Part shown: positions 1 to 7,745 of the stretch, in pieces
How positions within the stretch are numbered: position 1 is the stretch's first letter
Layout: every line of letters starts with the position of its first letter
DNA from: Alistipes sp.
GTDB lineage: Bacteria > Bacteroidota > Bacteroidia > Bacteroidales > Rikenellaceae
NCBI GenBank assembly: GCA_020026435.1
Contig: JAHHQK010000017.1
Location: 1 to 40,432 of the forward strand
Direction of reading: 5' to 3'
DNA length: 40,432 nucleotides
Made by a program: the position numbers and the translations under genes
The notes under the pieces: model-generated
Told to the model about the DNA's origin: nothing
The model's database searches: none
The model's input: the letters and a program-made list of their open reading frames with translations, nothing else

Positions 1-1
1 C

Positions 2-496
2 TTCATGGAGGAGCCTCCCAAGAAGTTCTTCCGTCTGCGTCCGGGTGGCGAGGTGCGTCTGCGCTACTCCTATCTGATCAAGTGCGAGGAGGTGATCAAG
101 GATGCCGAGGGTAACATCACCGAGCTGCGTTGTACCTACGACCCGATGTCGGGCAATGGTTCCTCGTCGGACGGCCGCCGCGTGAAGGGTGTGATCCACT
201 GGGTATCGGCCAAGGATGCCGTAGAGGCAGAGATTCGTCTGTTCAACCCGCTCTTCACCAAGGAGAACCCCGACGATGTGGAGGAGGGTCAGACCTGGGA
301 GGACAACCTCAACCCCGAATCCATGGTCAAGATCAAGGGTTATCTGGAGCCGTCGCTCCTGGAGATCCCCGTAGGTCAGGCAGTGCAGTTCGAGCGCGTG
401 GGCTACTTCTGCCCCGACACCGATTCCACGAAGGAGCATCCTGTATTCAACCGTACGGTAACCCTGAAGGATTCGTGGGCCAAAATCAACAAGTAA
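2..496 (+). CDS. glnS: Glutaminyl-tRNA synthetase, C-terminal part (5' end outside window)
   Basis: This is the anticodon-binding C-terminal part of glutaminyl-tRNA synthetase, a cytoplasmic class I enzyme that charges tRNA-Gln. The frame is open from base 2 and about 164 residues are visible. The stretch GGEVRLRYSYLIKCEEV, then CTYDP, the KGVIHWVSA segment, and the ending FERVGYFCPDTDST...VFNRTVTLKDSW are characteristic of the GlnS C-terminal beta-barrel domains. The catalytic Rossmann domain with HIGH and KMSKS lies upstream of the window. The gene ends at TAA 494-496 and is followed after about 30 bases by a strong terminator, so it appears to be the last gene of its transcript. Identification is secure. 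Confidence 0.95.
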   Translation, partial: FMEEPPKKFFRLRPGGEVRLRYSYLIKCEEVIKDAEGNITELRCTYDPMSGNGSSSDGRRVKGVIHWVSAKDAVEAEIRLFNPLFTKENPDDVEEGQTWEDNLNPESMVKIKGYLEPSLLEIPVGQAVQFERVGYFCPDTDSTKEHPVFNRTVTLKDSWAKINK

Positions 497-528
497 TTCC
501 CGAACCCTCAAGGGGTGAACAATACCCG

Positions 529-563
529 ACGGCCGTCTCTTTTACCGAGACGGCCGTTTTTTT
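529..563 (+). terminator. Intrinsic terminator of glnS
   Basis: A perfect 11-bp inverted repeat (ACGGCCGTCTC at 529-539 and GAGACGGCCGT at 547-557) encloses a 7-nt loop and is followed by a run of seven T (557-563). It lies about 30 bases after the glnS stop codon. Confidence 0.9.
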
Positions 564-846
564 GTCCCGCTCCGACTCCACGGAGCCCGTTTTTCAGGGA
601 TCGGTCAGAAGATCGGATCCATGTGTGTAAATTCCGGCAATCGGAGGGCTTTAAAGCACAAAGTAAGGATCTCGCCCCCAAAACATATGTTCCGAACGTG
701 AAAGAATGGGCGGAAAGTCTCTCTACGCCCAAGCAGGGCCAGGACAGAGATTGGAACCTTCCGCCCCCAAACCATATCCCGAAATGCAGTATTGCAAAGA
801 CAGAACAAGACCACAGGGGAAGGAATAAAGTTCCAACACCAGCCTT
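564..846. other. Spacer without a gene between glnS and nadC; holds a 16-bp near-perfect direct repeat
   Basis: I see no convincing gene here; frames across it have no family resemblance. One 16-bp block occurs twice with a single mismatch, CGCCCCCAAAACATAT at 673-688 and CGCCCCCAAACCATAT at 762-777, 89 bases apart. Each copy is followed by a short CCGAA segment. Its role is unknown. The region lies between two convergent terminators. Confidence 0.5.
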
Positions 847-885
847 AAAAAAATCCCCCGATGATCCGCAAAAGATCATTGGGGG
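847..885 (-). terminator. Intrinsic terminator of nadC
   Basis: A 12-bp inverted repeat (CCCCCGATGATC at 855-866 and GATCATTGGGGG at 874-885, one wobble pair) has an A-run on the plus strand (847-853). This reads as a T-run after the hairpin on the minus strand, 48 bases past the nadC stop. Confidence 0.88.
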
Positions 886-932
886 AAATTCATATCCATT
901 TCACGGCGGGAATGAGGATACCCGCCCACGCA

Positions 933-1787
933 CTACTCGCAAGCCTTCAACGACATATCGAGCGACTTGATCTGATGGGTCAGCGCACCCACCGAGATGA
1001 AGTCCACACCGCACTCGGCATAATCACGCATGGTCTCCAGCGTGATGCCGCCGCTCGACTCGGTCTGGCAACGTCCGGCTACCTTCTTCACGGCCTCGCG
1101 GGTCATTGCGGGGGTGAAGTTGTCGAACATGATACGGTCCACACCACCTGCGGCGAACACCTCGTCGATGTCCTCCAGCGAGCGGACCTCGCACTCGATC
1201 GGAATATTCTTGCCCTTCTCGGCCAGGTACTTGCGCACACCGTGGATGGCATTGGTGATGCCTCCGGCAAAGTCGATGTGGTTGTCCTTGAGGAGTACCA
1301 TGTCGAACAGCCCCATACGGTGGTTCTCGCCTCCTCCGATCTTCACGGCCATCTTGTCCAGCACACGCATACCGGGCGTGGTCTTGCGCGTATCGAGCAC
1401 CTTGGTGTGGAGACCCTCCAGATGCTTCACATAGAAAGCCGTCTGGGTAGCCACGCCGCTCATGCGCTGCATGATGTTGAGCAGAATGCGCTCGGCCTGG
1501 AGCAACGACTGCAAACGTCCCGAGACGTAGAAAGCCACATCACCCGGCTTCACATGATCGCCGTCGTGGAGGATCTGCTCGAATTTCATCTCGGGATCCA
1601 GGCGGTTGAGTACCATCTGAGCCACCTCGATACCTGCAATCACACCCTCCTGCTTGCACAGCAGACGCATACGTCCGTGTTCGTCGGCGGGGATGCACGA
1701 CAACGACGTGTGATCACCGTCACCAATATCTTCTTTAATGCTGAGTTCGATCAACTCCTCTACAAAAGGCTTGTATTCGGGTTTCAT
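933..1787 (-). CDS. nadC: Nicotinate-nucleotide pyrophosphorylase (carboxylating), quinolinate phosphoribosyltransferase
   Basis: NadC condenses quinolinate with PRPP to give nicotinate mononucleotide, CO2 and pyrophosphate in de novo NAD synthesis in the cytoplasm. The 284 residues match the family length. Visible landmarks are the N-terminal KEDIGDGDHTS segment, the QRMSGVAT segment near residue 110, the DTRKTTPGMR phosphoribosyl/quinolinate-binding segment near residue 130, the GGGENHRMGL motif just after it, and the C-terminal SGGIT...ISVGALTHQ of the alpha/beta barrel. The ATG at 1785-1787 sits about 33 bases downstream of a TAnnTTTG promoter element. The gene is monocistronic, with its own terminator; nadA and nadB are not in the window. 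Confidence 0.97.
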   Translation of the reverse strand: MKPEYKPFVEELIELSIKEDIGDGDHTSLSCIPADEHGRMRLLCKQEGVIAGIEVAQMVLNRLDPEMKFEQILHDGDHVKPGDVAFYVSGRLQSLLQAERILLNIMQRMSGVATQTAFYVKHLEGLHTKVLDTRKTTPGMRVLDKMAVKIGGGENHRMGLFDMVLLKDNHIDFAGGITNAIHGVRKYLAEKGKNIPIECEVRSLEDIDEVFAAGGVDRIMFDNFTPAMTREAVKKVAGRCQTESSGGITLETMRDYAECGVDFISVGALTHQIKSLDMSLKACE

Positions 1788-1820
1788 AATATCTTGATTT
1801 TAATGTTTGTCAATTTGGTA

Positions 1821-1828
1821 CAAAGGTA
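1821..1828 (-). promoter_or_regulatory. nadC promoter, -7 element
   Basis: On the minus strand the sequence is TACCTTTG, a perfect match to the Bacteroidota -7 consensus TAnnTTTG, about 33 bases upstream of the nadC ATG. I see no good TTG-type -33 element at 19-21 bp, so this promoter is weaker or less certain than those of the pur and pyr operons. Confidence 0.6.
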
Positions 1829-1904
1829 CGCAAAAAAAGCATTGCCCGACCACCGTTTTTCCCAAAAGCGCGAAAAAAACATACCGCTCCACCCCGCTGC
1901 CGAC

Positions 1905-1950
1905 AAAAATCCCCGTCGGTGAAGTCCTTACGCTTCCACCGACGGGGATT
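1905..1950 (-). terminator. Terminator of the TonB receptor/lipoprotein operon
   Basis: A 14-bp perfect inverted repeat (1908-1921 with 1937-1950, core ATCCCCGTCGGTG) around a 15-nt loop is followed on the minus strand by a T-run (plus-strand A-run 1905-1909). It lies 68 bases past the stop of the lipoprotein gene. Confidence 0.88.
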
Positions 1951-2017
1951 CTGTCTGCGGGTTCTCCGCTGTCCGGAGGGCCGACATCCCGGGCCGCCCC
2001 CGAGCCGTTACCCGGGG

Positions 2018-2548
2018 CTACTTCATCAGACGGCCCTCAAAGGCAACCACATAGCGGCCCATGGGAGGCGTGCAGACAAAACACACCTCGAAGTTCAAGC
2101 CCTTGACCTTCCCCTCGAGTTCCGAGACGGGATACCGGGCGAAAGCCTGCCAGCCCGCACCGTTGATGTAGGCATCAGGGGTCATCTCCTCCACCCTGAA
2201 TCCCAGTCCGTCACCCTCGCCGGTGTAGGCCACCGGCTCGCAACGTAGCGACAGAGGCGGCATCTTGTCGGCAAAACGCACCTCGTGCATATAGAATCCC
2301 AGATCGGCATCCTTCGCCTGGATCGAGAATTTGGCACCGTCTACCTTCAGCACCCCGCCCTGGGGATCGGTCACCGTATAGGAACCCAGGAACGTGAGCG
2401 GTTTGACGATCACGCCATCGACAATCGAGTTATTCTCCGTGGCCAGTTCCTCATTGGTCACGGGGCCTTCATTTCCTCCAAAATCATCGTCGGAGCAGGC
2501 CGCAAAAAACAGAGGAAGAGCAAAGAGCATCAAAAATAATTTTTTCAT
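2018..2548 (-). CDS. Predicted surface-exposed lipoprotein, function unknown
   Basis: A 176-residue lipoprotein. The N-terminus MKKLFLMLFALPLFFAAC is a signal peptide ending in a lipobox with the modified Cys at residue 18. Directly after it comes SDDDF, an acidic stretch like the lipoprotein export signal that sends Bacteroidota lipoproteins to the cell surface. The remainder looks beta-rich (alternating pattern such as GSYTVTDPQGG, LGFYMHEVRF, GRYVVAFEG) and has two Cys near residues 155-160. I recognise no family. It starts 14 bases after the stop of the TonB receptor gene and shares its terminator, so the two are very likely co-transcribed and the protein may assist ligand capture by the receptor. 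That role is inferred from context only. Confidence 0.85.
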   Translation of the reverse strand: MKKLFLMLFALPLFFAACSDDDFGGNEGPVTNEELATENNSIVDGVIVKPLTFLGSYTVTDPQGGVLKVDGAKFSIQAKDADLGFYMHEVRFADKMPPLSLRCEPVAYTGEGDGLGFRVEEMTPDAYINGAGWQAFARYPVSELEGKVKGLNFEVCFVCTPPMGRYVVAFEGRLMK

Positions 2549-2562
2549 ATCCGGTTTGAGTG

Positions 2563-4851
2563 TTATTTATGGTTTATATTGACATTGAGCGTGATACCTA
2601 CCGTGCGCGGACAGCCCCTCTGGACAAATTCGTTGCCGATGGATTTGAAGTAGAACACATCGTAACTGCTTCCCGCGAGGTTGCGTCCCCACAGGTCAAC
2701 CGAGTAGCGTTTGTGTTCGAGGCGCACCGAGGCATCGAGCAGCGTGTAGAAAGGCTGATGACGGGAGTTCTGTTCGTTCCAGTAGATCCGGCCCGCCGAT
2801 CGGGTCGAGATCCCCAGTACCACATCGCCCAACCAGTCCACACCCGTCGGTATGGTCCACGTCCCCGACAACGACAGGGTGTGCCGCGGGGAATAAGGCA
2901 GGAAATTCCCCGCGAAATCCTCCCGACCGTTATCATAGCGTGTAAACCGAGCATCGGTGAATCCGTAGGCGGCCTCCAGCTCGACATGATCCCACGGCAG
3001 GGCCATCATCGAAAACTCGACACCCCACGAACGGGTCTTGCCCGCATTGGTCATCATGCGGCCCGTACCCTTGCCCTCGGGAAAGACCGTCAGCTGCTGG
3101 TCCCGGACATCGATGTAGAACAGGGCGAAGTCGCCGCGCACCGCTCCATCCATACATGAGAAATGACCGCCCGCCTCGTAGTTCCAGCTGCTCTCGGGCC
3201 TATACGACATCACGTCGTCCTCCTTGAAGGGGATTCCCGAGACCATCTTCCACTTGAGTTTCTCCTGGAGAATGTCGGAAAACATCTGCGTGTTGAACCC
3301 TCCGGCCTTATATCCGCGCGAGACCGTCAGATAGAGGTTACGCATCTCGTCGAAGGCATACATCAGCGAGACCTTGGGCAACAGTTCGGTATAGGTATGC
3401 GAGATGGAGTTGCTGTCGTCGATCTCGGCACGGGTCATGTGTACCACACCGTCGGGAGTGGTGAGCAGATAGGGCAGCGAAGCCCGGCTGTGGTAGCGCA
3501 GGCGGGTCTTCTCGCTGTCGACACGCAGTCCAAGGGTCAGATGCCACCTCCCGAACCGCACCCGCGACTCGTGATAGAAGGCCGCGCCCCAGGTCGGCAA
3601 CTCGAATTCGGAGCTCAGGGGCAACTGCCAATCGGGAGCAGCGGTCTCGTCCCAGGCATAGTGGAGACCGGTGCCCCCTGCATTGGCATGATCCATAATC
3701 AGATGCTCGATACCCGTGCGCTTGAAGTTGACGGGGGCCGACATATCGCCGTGGCGGTAGAATCCGAAGGCCCCGAAGAGCCAGTTGTAATGCTCGCGAT
3801 TGCGCGAACGGATCACCAGATCCTCGGTCACGGTATGCTCCACAAGACCCTGCTGCAGCGTGAAGTAGCTCTCCGGCAGGAAGTCCTGGTCAAGGATCAT
3901 GCAGTCGTCGTTATAGTGGTAGCTCATGATCGACGAGAGGGTGAAATCCGGGTGGTCGTAGCGCACCGTGAGGCCCTCGCTCAGGGTCGTACGCCGATAG
4001 CCGCAGGGATCGTTATAGGCGATCCGCCCCACTTGGGCCGAAGCCACAGGCTCCTCGCCGCCGATGTAGGCATAGGGATAGCCGCCCTGCTTCAAGGCCG
4101 AGAACGAGAGGGTGTTGTCCACGGCCAGACCGCGGTTGTTGCGCCACTGCAACTTGAAGCGTCCGCCGCCCATACGTTCCCAGTCGCTCTTCCGGCCGGT
4201 GTATTCGTTGATGTGGAAGCCTCCCGTGCGGGTATAGAATCCCGCGAGGGCCACACCCAGGCGGTCGGAGAACTTATGATAGGACGAGGCACGGAAACGG
4301 TAGCTGTCCCCGCTCGAATACTCCGTCATGAGGCGCGTGCCCTGGTAGAGCAGCGGCGAGAGCGTATAGACATTGATCACACCCCCCATCGTGTTGCGCC
4401 CGTAGAGGGTCGACTGCGGGCCGCGCAGCACCTCGATGCGTTCGGCATCGGCCAGTTCGGCGTCGAAGGCGTTTTTGTTGAGCACCGGGACATTGTCGAT
4501 ATTCAGCCCCACGACCGGCTGGTCGATACGCGCACCCAGTCCCCGGACATAGATCGAGGAGGTCATGCGCGATCCGTAATCGGGGATGAAGAGGTTCGGG
4601 ACGCGGAGGTTCTTCAGAGCGCTGACGTGTTGGCGTTCGATGCCGCGGCTGCCCACGATGGAGGCCGCCACGGGTTCGGAGCGCAGGACACGGCCCTGCT
4701 TGATGACTGAGATCTGCACACGGTCGACCGTGATGGTGGTGTCGGCCTCAACGGGCAGGGCATCCTCCTCAGGACGGTTCCCGGCTGAAAGCGATTGGGT
4801 TATGAATAATATATAAAGTATCGGAAGTAATAATCGGAATAATCGCGACAT
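2563..4851 (-). CDS. TonB-dependent outer-membrane receptor (non-SusC type), substrate unknown
   Basis: This 762-residue receptor would import a ligand across the outer membrane using TonB energy. It starts with a signal peptide (MSRLFRLLLPILYILFITQS, cleaved after ...SLSA), followed by a possible TonB box (DTTITVDRV). The plug domain spans roughly residues 50-165 and includes the diagnostic RIEVLRGPQSTLYGRN and GGVINV motifs. A 22-strand-type barrel follows to the end. There is no N-terminal carboxypeptidase-like domain, so it is not SusC-like; the overall pattern is closer to siderophore, haem or cobalamin receptors, but the substrate cannot be read from sequence. The last residues (VGITLNVNINHK) lack the usual terminal aromatic. 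I chose the ATG at 4851 because a 16-residue upstream extension would overlap the promoter and precede the signal peptide. Confidence 0.92.
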   Translation of the reverse strand: MSRLFRLLLPILYILFITQSLSAGNRPEEDALPVEADTTITVDRVQISVIKQGRVLRSEPVAASIVGSRGIERQHVSALKNLRVPNLFIPDYGSRMTSSIYVRGLGARIDQPVVGLNIDNVPVLNKNAFDAELADAERIEVLRGPQSTLYGRNTMGGVINVYTLSPLLYQGTRLMTEYSSGDSYRFRASSYHKFSDRLGVALAGFYTRTGGFHINEYTGRKSDWERMGGGRFKLQWRNNRGLAVDNTLSFSALKQGGYPYAYIGGEEPVASAQVGRIAYNDPCGYRRTTLSEGLTVRYDHPDFTLSSIMSYHYNDDCMILDQDFLPESYFTLQQGLVEHTVTEDLVIRSRNREHYNWLFGAFGFYRHGDMSAPVNFKRTGIEHLIMDHANAGGTGLHYAWDETAAPDWQLPLSSEFELPTWGAAFYHESRVRFGRWHLTLGLRVDSEKTRLRYHSRASLPYLLTTPDGVVHMTRAEIDDSNSISHTYTELLPKVSLMYAFDEMRNLYLTVSRGYKAGGFNTQMFSDILQEKLKWKMVSGIPFKEDDVMSYRPESSWNYEAGGHFSCMDGAVRGDFALFYIDVRDQQLTVFPEGKGTGRMMTNAGKTRSWGVEFSMMALPWDHVELEAAYGFTDARFTRYDNGREDFAGNFLPYSPRHTLSLSGTWTIPTGVDWLGDVVLGISTRSAGRIYWNEQNSRHQPFYTLLDASVRLEHKRYSVDLWGRNLAGSSYDVFYFKSIGNEFVQRGCPRTVGITLNVNINHK

Positions 4852-4872
4852 CGTTTTTCTACATTTCTGGTG

Positions 4873-4904
4873 CAAAGTAACACTTTTCTTGCACGCCATG
4901 CAAT
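4873..4904 (-). promoter_or_regulatory. Promoter of the TonB receptor/lipoprotein operon
   Basis: The minus strand shows TTACTTTG (4873-4880), one mismatch from TAnnTTTG, preceded by ATTG (4901-4904) at a 20-bp spacer. The -7 box lies 21 bases upstream of the chosen ATG. An inverted repeat CCCGAC/GTCGGG at 4927-4948 just upstream has no T-run and could be an operator, which is speculative. Confidence 0.6.
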
Positions 4905-5024
4905 CCTAATTTATGAGGATAGCGCCCCCGACAGACGTTTGGGTCGGGAGCCCGTCAATGAAAACGACAGGCGGAAAGGATGCGGAAAAAGACGGGGAAA
5001 ATGGGGAAAGAGGATCTTGAGCGA

Positions 5025-5606
5025 TCAGAGATCCCCGGCATCGATATAGCCCCGGGTGACGGCATAGAGTGTCAGACCCGCCACGGATTTGATGCCCAGT
5101 TTCTCCATGATGTTCTTGCGGTGGGAGATGACCGTCGTCATGCCGATGCCCAGTCTTTGGGCGATCTGCTTGTTGATCAGACCGCGGGCAATGAGTATCA
5201 GGACCTCCTCCTCGCGGGTCGAGAGGGCGGCGGGTTGCGAGGGCGAGGCCGTCAGACGATGCTCGGGGCGGTTGGCCGCGTGTCTTAAACGCAGGATGTC
5301 GCCCACGAGACGTTCCTCACCCGAATAGATGTCGAGCTGGTGCATATCGGCAAACGAAGCCGTGCCGCTGCGCCCCAGGATGATGGTCTTGTGGCTGAGA
5401 GAACGGAAGTAAGCCGTATGTTGCAGGAAATCCTCCTTGGCCACGAAAAAATGGACATAGCGATCCGCATCGGAGTTTTCAAAATCGTCGAAACGGTCGA
5501 AAACCTCGATGTCGGCCATCGGCAACAACTCCCCCAGAAGGGTCTTGAGACCGAGGCCCATCAGCACATTGGAGCTCAGAACGGCTATTGCAGGACGCAT
5601 CATCAT
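5025..5606 (-). CDS. LuxR-type transcriptional regulator with a degenerate receiver-like domain
   Basis: A 193-residue protein with two domains. Residues 130-190 are a LuxR/GerE helix-turn-helix: LSTREEEVLILIARGLINKQ followed by IAQRLGIGMTTVISHRKNIMEKLG. The N-terminal 120 residues resemble a response-regulator receiver fold but lack its chemistry. Where the acidic pair normally sits after strand 1 there is SS (residues 11-12), and the strand-3 segment YVHFFVAKED has Ala where the phospho-accepting Asp is expected. It is therefore likely a phosphorylation-independent regulator. Its start is one of three consecutive ATGs (5598-5606), 16 bases after the rlmH stop, so it is in an operon with rlmH. 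It lies upstream of the TonB receptor gene and could regulate it, which is an inference from position. Confidence 0.85.
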   Translation of the reverse strand: MMMRPAIAVLSSNVLMGLGLKTLLGELLPMADIEVFDRFDDFENSDADRYVHFFVAKEDFLQHTAYFRSLSHKTIILGRSGTASFADMHQLDIYSGEERLVGDILRLRHAANRPEHRLTASPSQPAALSTREEEVLILIARGLINKQIAQRLGIGMTTVISHRKNIMEKLGIKSVAGLTLYAVTRGYIDAGDL

Positions 5607-5622
5607 GACTTCTCGGCAGGGG

Positions 5623-6096
5623 TTATTCGTGGTGATAGGGTTCGTTGTGGAGGATCGTGAAGGCGCGGTAGAGCTGCTCGAGGAAGATGGCCCGCACGAT
5701 CTGATGCGAGAAGGTCATCTTCGAGAGCGACACCTTGCCGTTGGCGCGGCGGTAGACCTCCTCCGAGAATCCGTAGGGGCCGCCAATGACCAACACCAGG
5801 CGTTTCATGCCGCTGTTGAGCCTTTTCTGCATCCACTCGGCAAATTCCAGCGAACGCATCTCGTCGCCGTGCTCGTCGAGCAGGACGACATAGTCCCCGT
5901 CGGTGATCTGACGCAGGATGGCCTCTCCCTCCAGCTGGGATTGCTGCTGGGTAGACATCTTCTTGTTGTTGCGCAGATCGGGCAACGTGGTGAAGGTGAA
6001 TTTGCAGTAAAAATTGATGCGGCGGGCATACATCTCGATCAGCGACGACACCTCCTTCATATCGGTCTTGCCGATAACGATCAGTTCGATGGACAT
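5623..6096 (-). CDS. rlmH: 23S rRNA (pseudouridine-1915-N3)-methyltransferase
   Basis: RlmH is a small SPOUT methyltransferase that methylates pseudouridine 1915 in helix 69 of 23S rRNA using SAM, acting on assembled ribosomes. The 157 residues fit the family. The SAM-binding knot is visible as VVLLDEHGDEMRSLEFAEW, then LVLVIGGPYGF (residues about 100-110), and the C-terminal LSKMTFSHQIVRAIFLEQLYRA. The gene precedes the LuxR-type regulator by 16 bases. A terminator-like hairpin sits only 22 bases upstream of its ATG. Confidence 0.96.
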   Translation of the reverse strand: MSIELIVIGKTDMKEVSSLIEMYARRINFYCKFTFTTLPDLRNNKKMSTQQQSQLEGEAILRQITDGDYVVLLDEHGDEMRSLEFAEWMQKRLNSGMKRLVLVIGGPYGFSEEVYRRANGKVSLSKMTFSHQIVRAIFLEQLYRAFTILHNEPYHHE

Positions 6097-6118
6097 CTGT
6101 CAGTAATAAATATTCTTC

Positions 6119-6147
6119 AAAAAAAGCACTCCGTCCGTTGGACGGAG
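6119..6147 (-). terminator. Terminator hairpin between the GH2-like gene and rlmH
   Basis: CTCCGTCC (6129-6136) and GGACGGAG (6140-6147) form a perfect 8-bp stem with a 3-nt loop. On the minus strand a T-run follows (plus-strand A-run 6119-6125). It ends only 22 bases before the rlmH ATG, so it either ends transcription from the GH2-like gene or acts as a leader attenuator of rlmH. A second inverted repeat (TCCTCCCG 6167-6174 with CGGGAGGA 6188-6195) lies just upstream. Confidence 0.75.
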
Positions 6148-6382
6148 GCGGTTTCACACAATAACCTCCTCCCGTGTGTGTATCATGCGGGAGGATTCCC
6201 CCGAAGGGAATCAATCCGAGGTAAAATCCGGCAGGCAAACGGCAGGCAGATGGCAATCCCTATACAGGACGCCAAACGGACTACCCGAAGACCGTCGGCA
6301 AACAGCCGGACGATGGGCAAATAAGAGACGGACGGCAGCCTCCGGCAATTCCCGGTCAACTCCCGCCGACTCTCAGTGGGGA

Positions 6383-7672
6383 CTAAAGATCTGAATTCCA
6401 CTCACCGCGGGCATCGGAATAGATCACCGGGCGGTTTTTCTCGACGGATTTGAGCCACTCGTAGGCCTTATACATATTGTAGCCGTTGCCCGAAGGATTG
6501 CCCAGGGCGTAGGCCACCACGCACGAGAAGTTGCGTGAGCGGTAGTACATGGCCTTCACCCGCTCCACGAACTCGTCCTCCAGACGGGGATCGTTGGCAG
6601 GAGTTCCCCCCACCGTGCGGTCGTCACGCTTCTCGGGCAGGTCGATGTCGGCCTTGTCGATGACGTAGAGACCCAGTTTGTCGCACTCCTCGTAGAACCA
6701 TACGGGCTGCGGATAATCCGGCTCGATGGTGTTGAATCCCTGTTTCTTGAGGGCGGCCAGACGGGCGGCCGTTGCCGTGCGATCGGTGGCATTGCAGACG
6801 GTTTTCTTGAGCGTCAGCGGCTGTCCGAAGCGCATCAGACGTCCCTGCTCGAAGGTCGTGCGGCCGAAGCCCACCTTCATCGGCAGGTATTCCTTATAGG
6901 CACCGTGGCGGCGCGTGAAGAGCATCACACGGTACAGACGGGGATTCTTCACCCCGGGTTGCCACTTGTTGGCGAACGCTCCGTAGACAAACGTGCTGAA
7001 ACGCACCGTGTCGACACTGCGGCCGGGCAGGACGCGCTCCACGACATTGTAATCGATCAACTCGCCGTTCGGGGCGTAAATGTCGTAGCACAGGGTCACC
7101 GGCTCCTCGTAGTTGTAGGCGTTCTGCACCACGGCATTCAGCTCCAGCACTCCGAAATCACGGCCCAACGAGTCGGGACGGATCACCACGTCGTAGTCCA
7201 GCACCGAGCGTTTGTCCTGGTAGTAGATGCGACAGCCCGCAAAGGGTTTTCCCGCGGGTTTATGGCGGCTCAAGGCCCGCGATCCGGCCTCGAAAAATCT
7301 CAGCGAGAGGTCGTTGACGCCCTGGCGCACCCACTCCGTGACGTCGAATTCGGCCGGAGTGGCCGTATCCTCCACCGTGGCCACCTCGCGGCCGTTGATC
7401 TCCAGCACATAGGCCGAGGGTACATTCTCCAGGTGCATATATACGTTACCGTCGCTCCACACCAGCGGCAGATCGACCTTCACCCCCGTCCGGGCGGACG
7501 AAAGCGGGAAATCCAGCGGAACGACATAGCCCGACTTGGCGACATTGCGGGCATCGGCATCGTGACGGGTATCGTAGGGAATCATCTCCGTACGGAAGAT
7601 CCTGCCCTGCGCCTGCACCCCCACGGGCAGCAGACACCCCAGCAGGGCGGTCCATAATATGACAGGTTTCAT
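6383..7672 (-). CDS. Secreted GH2-like protein lacking catalytic residues (truncated pseudoenzyme)
   Basis: A 429-residue protein with signal peptide MKPVILWTALLGCLLPVGVQAQ. It then resembles glycoside hydrolase family 2 (beta-galactosidase type): a sugar-binding jelly roll (about residues 25-140), an immunoglobulin-like domain (about 145-250), and the first part of the TIM barrel from about 270 (KKQGFNTIEPDYPQPVWFYEECDKLGLYVIDKADID). In active GH2 enzymes the acid/base Glu lies in a LGNESG motif. Here it reads ALGNPSGNG, with Pro at residue 393 (codon 6494-6496). The chain stops at RGEWNSDL, well before the region that carries the nucleophile Glu, so no hydrolase activity is expected. The DNA after the stop does not resemble the missing part of the barrel. 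Alternative ATGs exist at 7681 and 7684; I chose 7672 because it gives a clean signal peptide. Confidence 0.85.
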   Translation of the reverse strand: MKPVILWTALLGCLLPVGVQAQGRIFRTEMIPYDTRHDADARNVAKSGYVVPLDFPLSSARTGVKVDLPLVWSDGNVYMHLENVPSAYVLEINGREVATVEDTATPAEFDVTEWVRQGVNDLSLRFFEAGSRALSRHKPAGKPFAGCRIYYQDKRSVLDYDVVIRPDSLGRDFGVLELNAVVQNAYNYEEPVTLCYDIYAPNGELIDYNVVERVLPGRSVDTVRFSTFVYGAFANKWQPGVKNPRLYRVMLFTRRHGAYKEYLPMKVGFGRTTFEQGRLMRFGQPLTLKKTVCNATDRTATAARLAALKKQGFNTIEPDYPQPVWFYEECDKLGLYVIDKADIDLPEKRDDRTVGGTPANDPRLEDEFVERVKAMYYRSRNFSCVVAYALGNPSGNGYNMYKAYEWLKSVEKNRPVIYSDARGEWNSDL

Positions 7673-7713
7673 CGCGTGCATCATGTTCGTACTACAAATA
7701 TATAAAAGCAGGA

Positions 7714-7745
7714 CAAAGGTACTTTTTATTTTGACAACTCGCAAA
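7714..7745 (-). promoter_or_regulatory. Promoter of the GH2-like gene, overlapping the asnS promoter
   Basis: Minus strand: TTTG (7742-7745), a 20-bp spacer, then TACCTTTG (7714-7721). This is a full match to the Bacteroidota vegetative promoter consensus. The start codon lies about 42 bases downstream of the -7 element. Confidence 0.85.

Noticed and set aside
515..970. Plus-strand frame after glnS
   Set aside because: It overlaps the glnS terminator and the nadC terminator and has no family resemblance.
3163..4710. Long plus-strand frame opposite the TonB receptor
   Set aside because: Antisense shadow; no recognisable domain, while the minus strand has clear plug and barrel motifs.
4852..4899. 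16-residue N-terminal extension of the TonB receptor
   Set aside because: It overlaps the promoter box and would displace the signal peptide.
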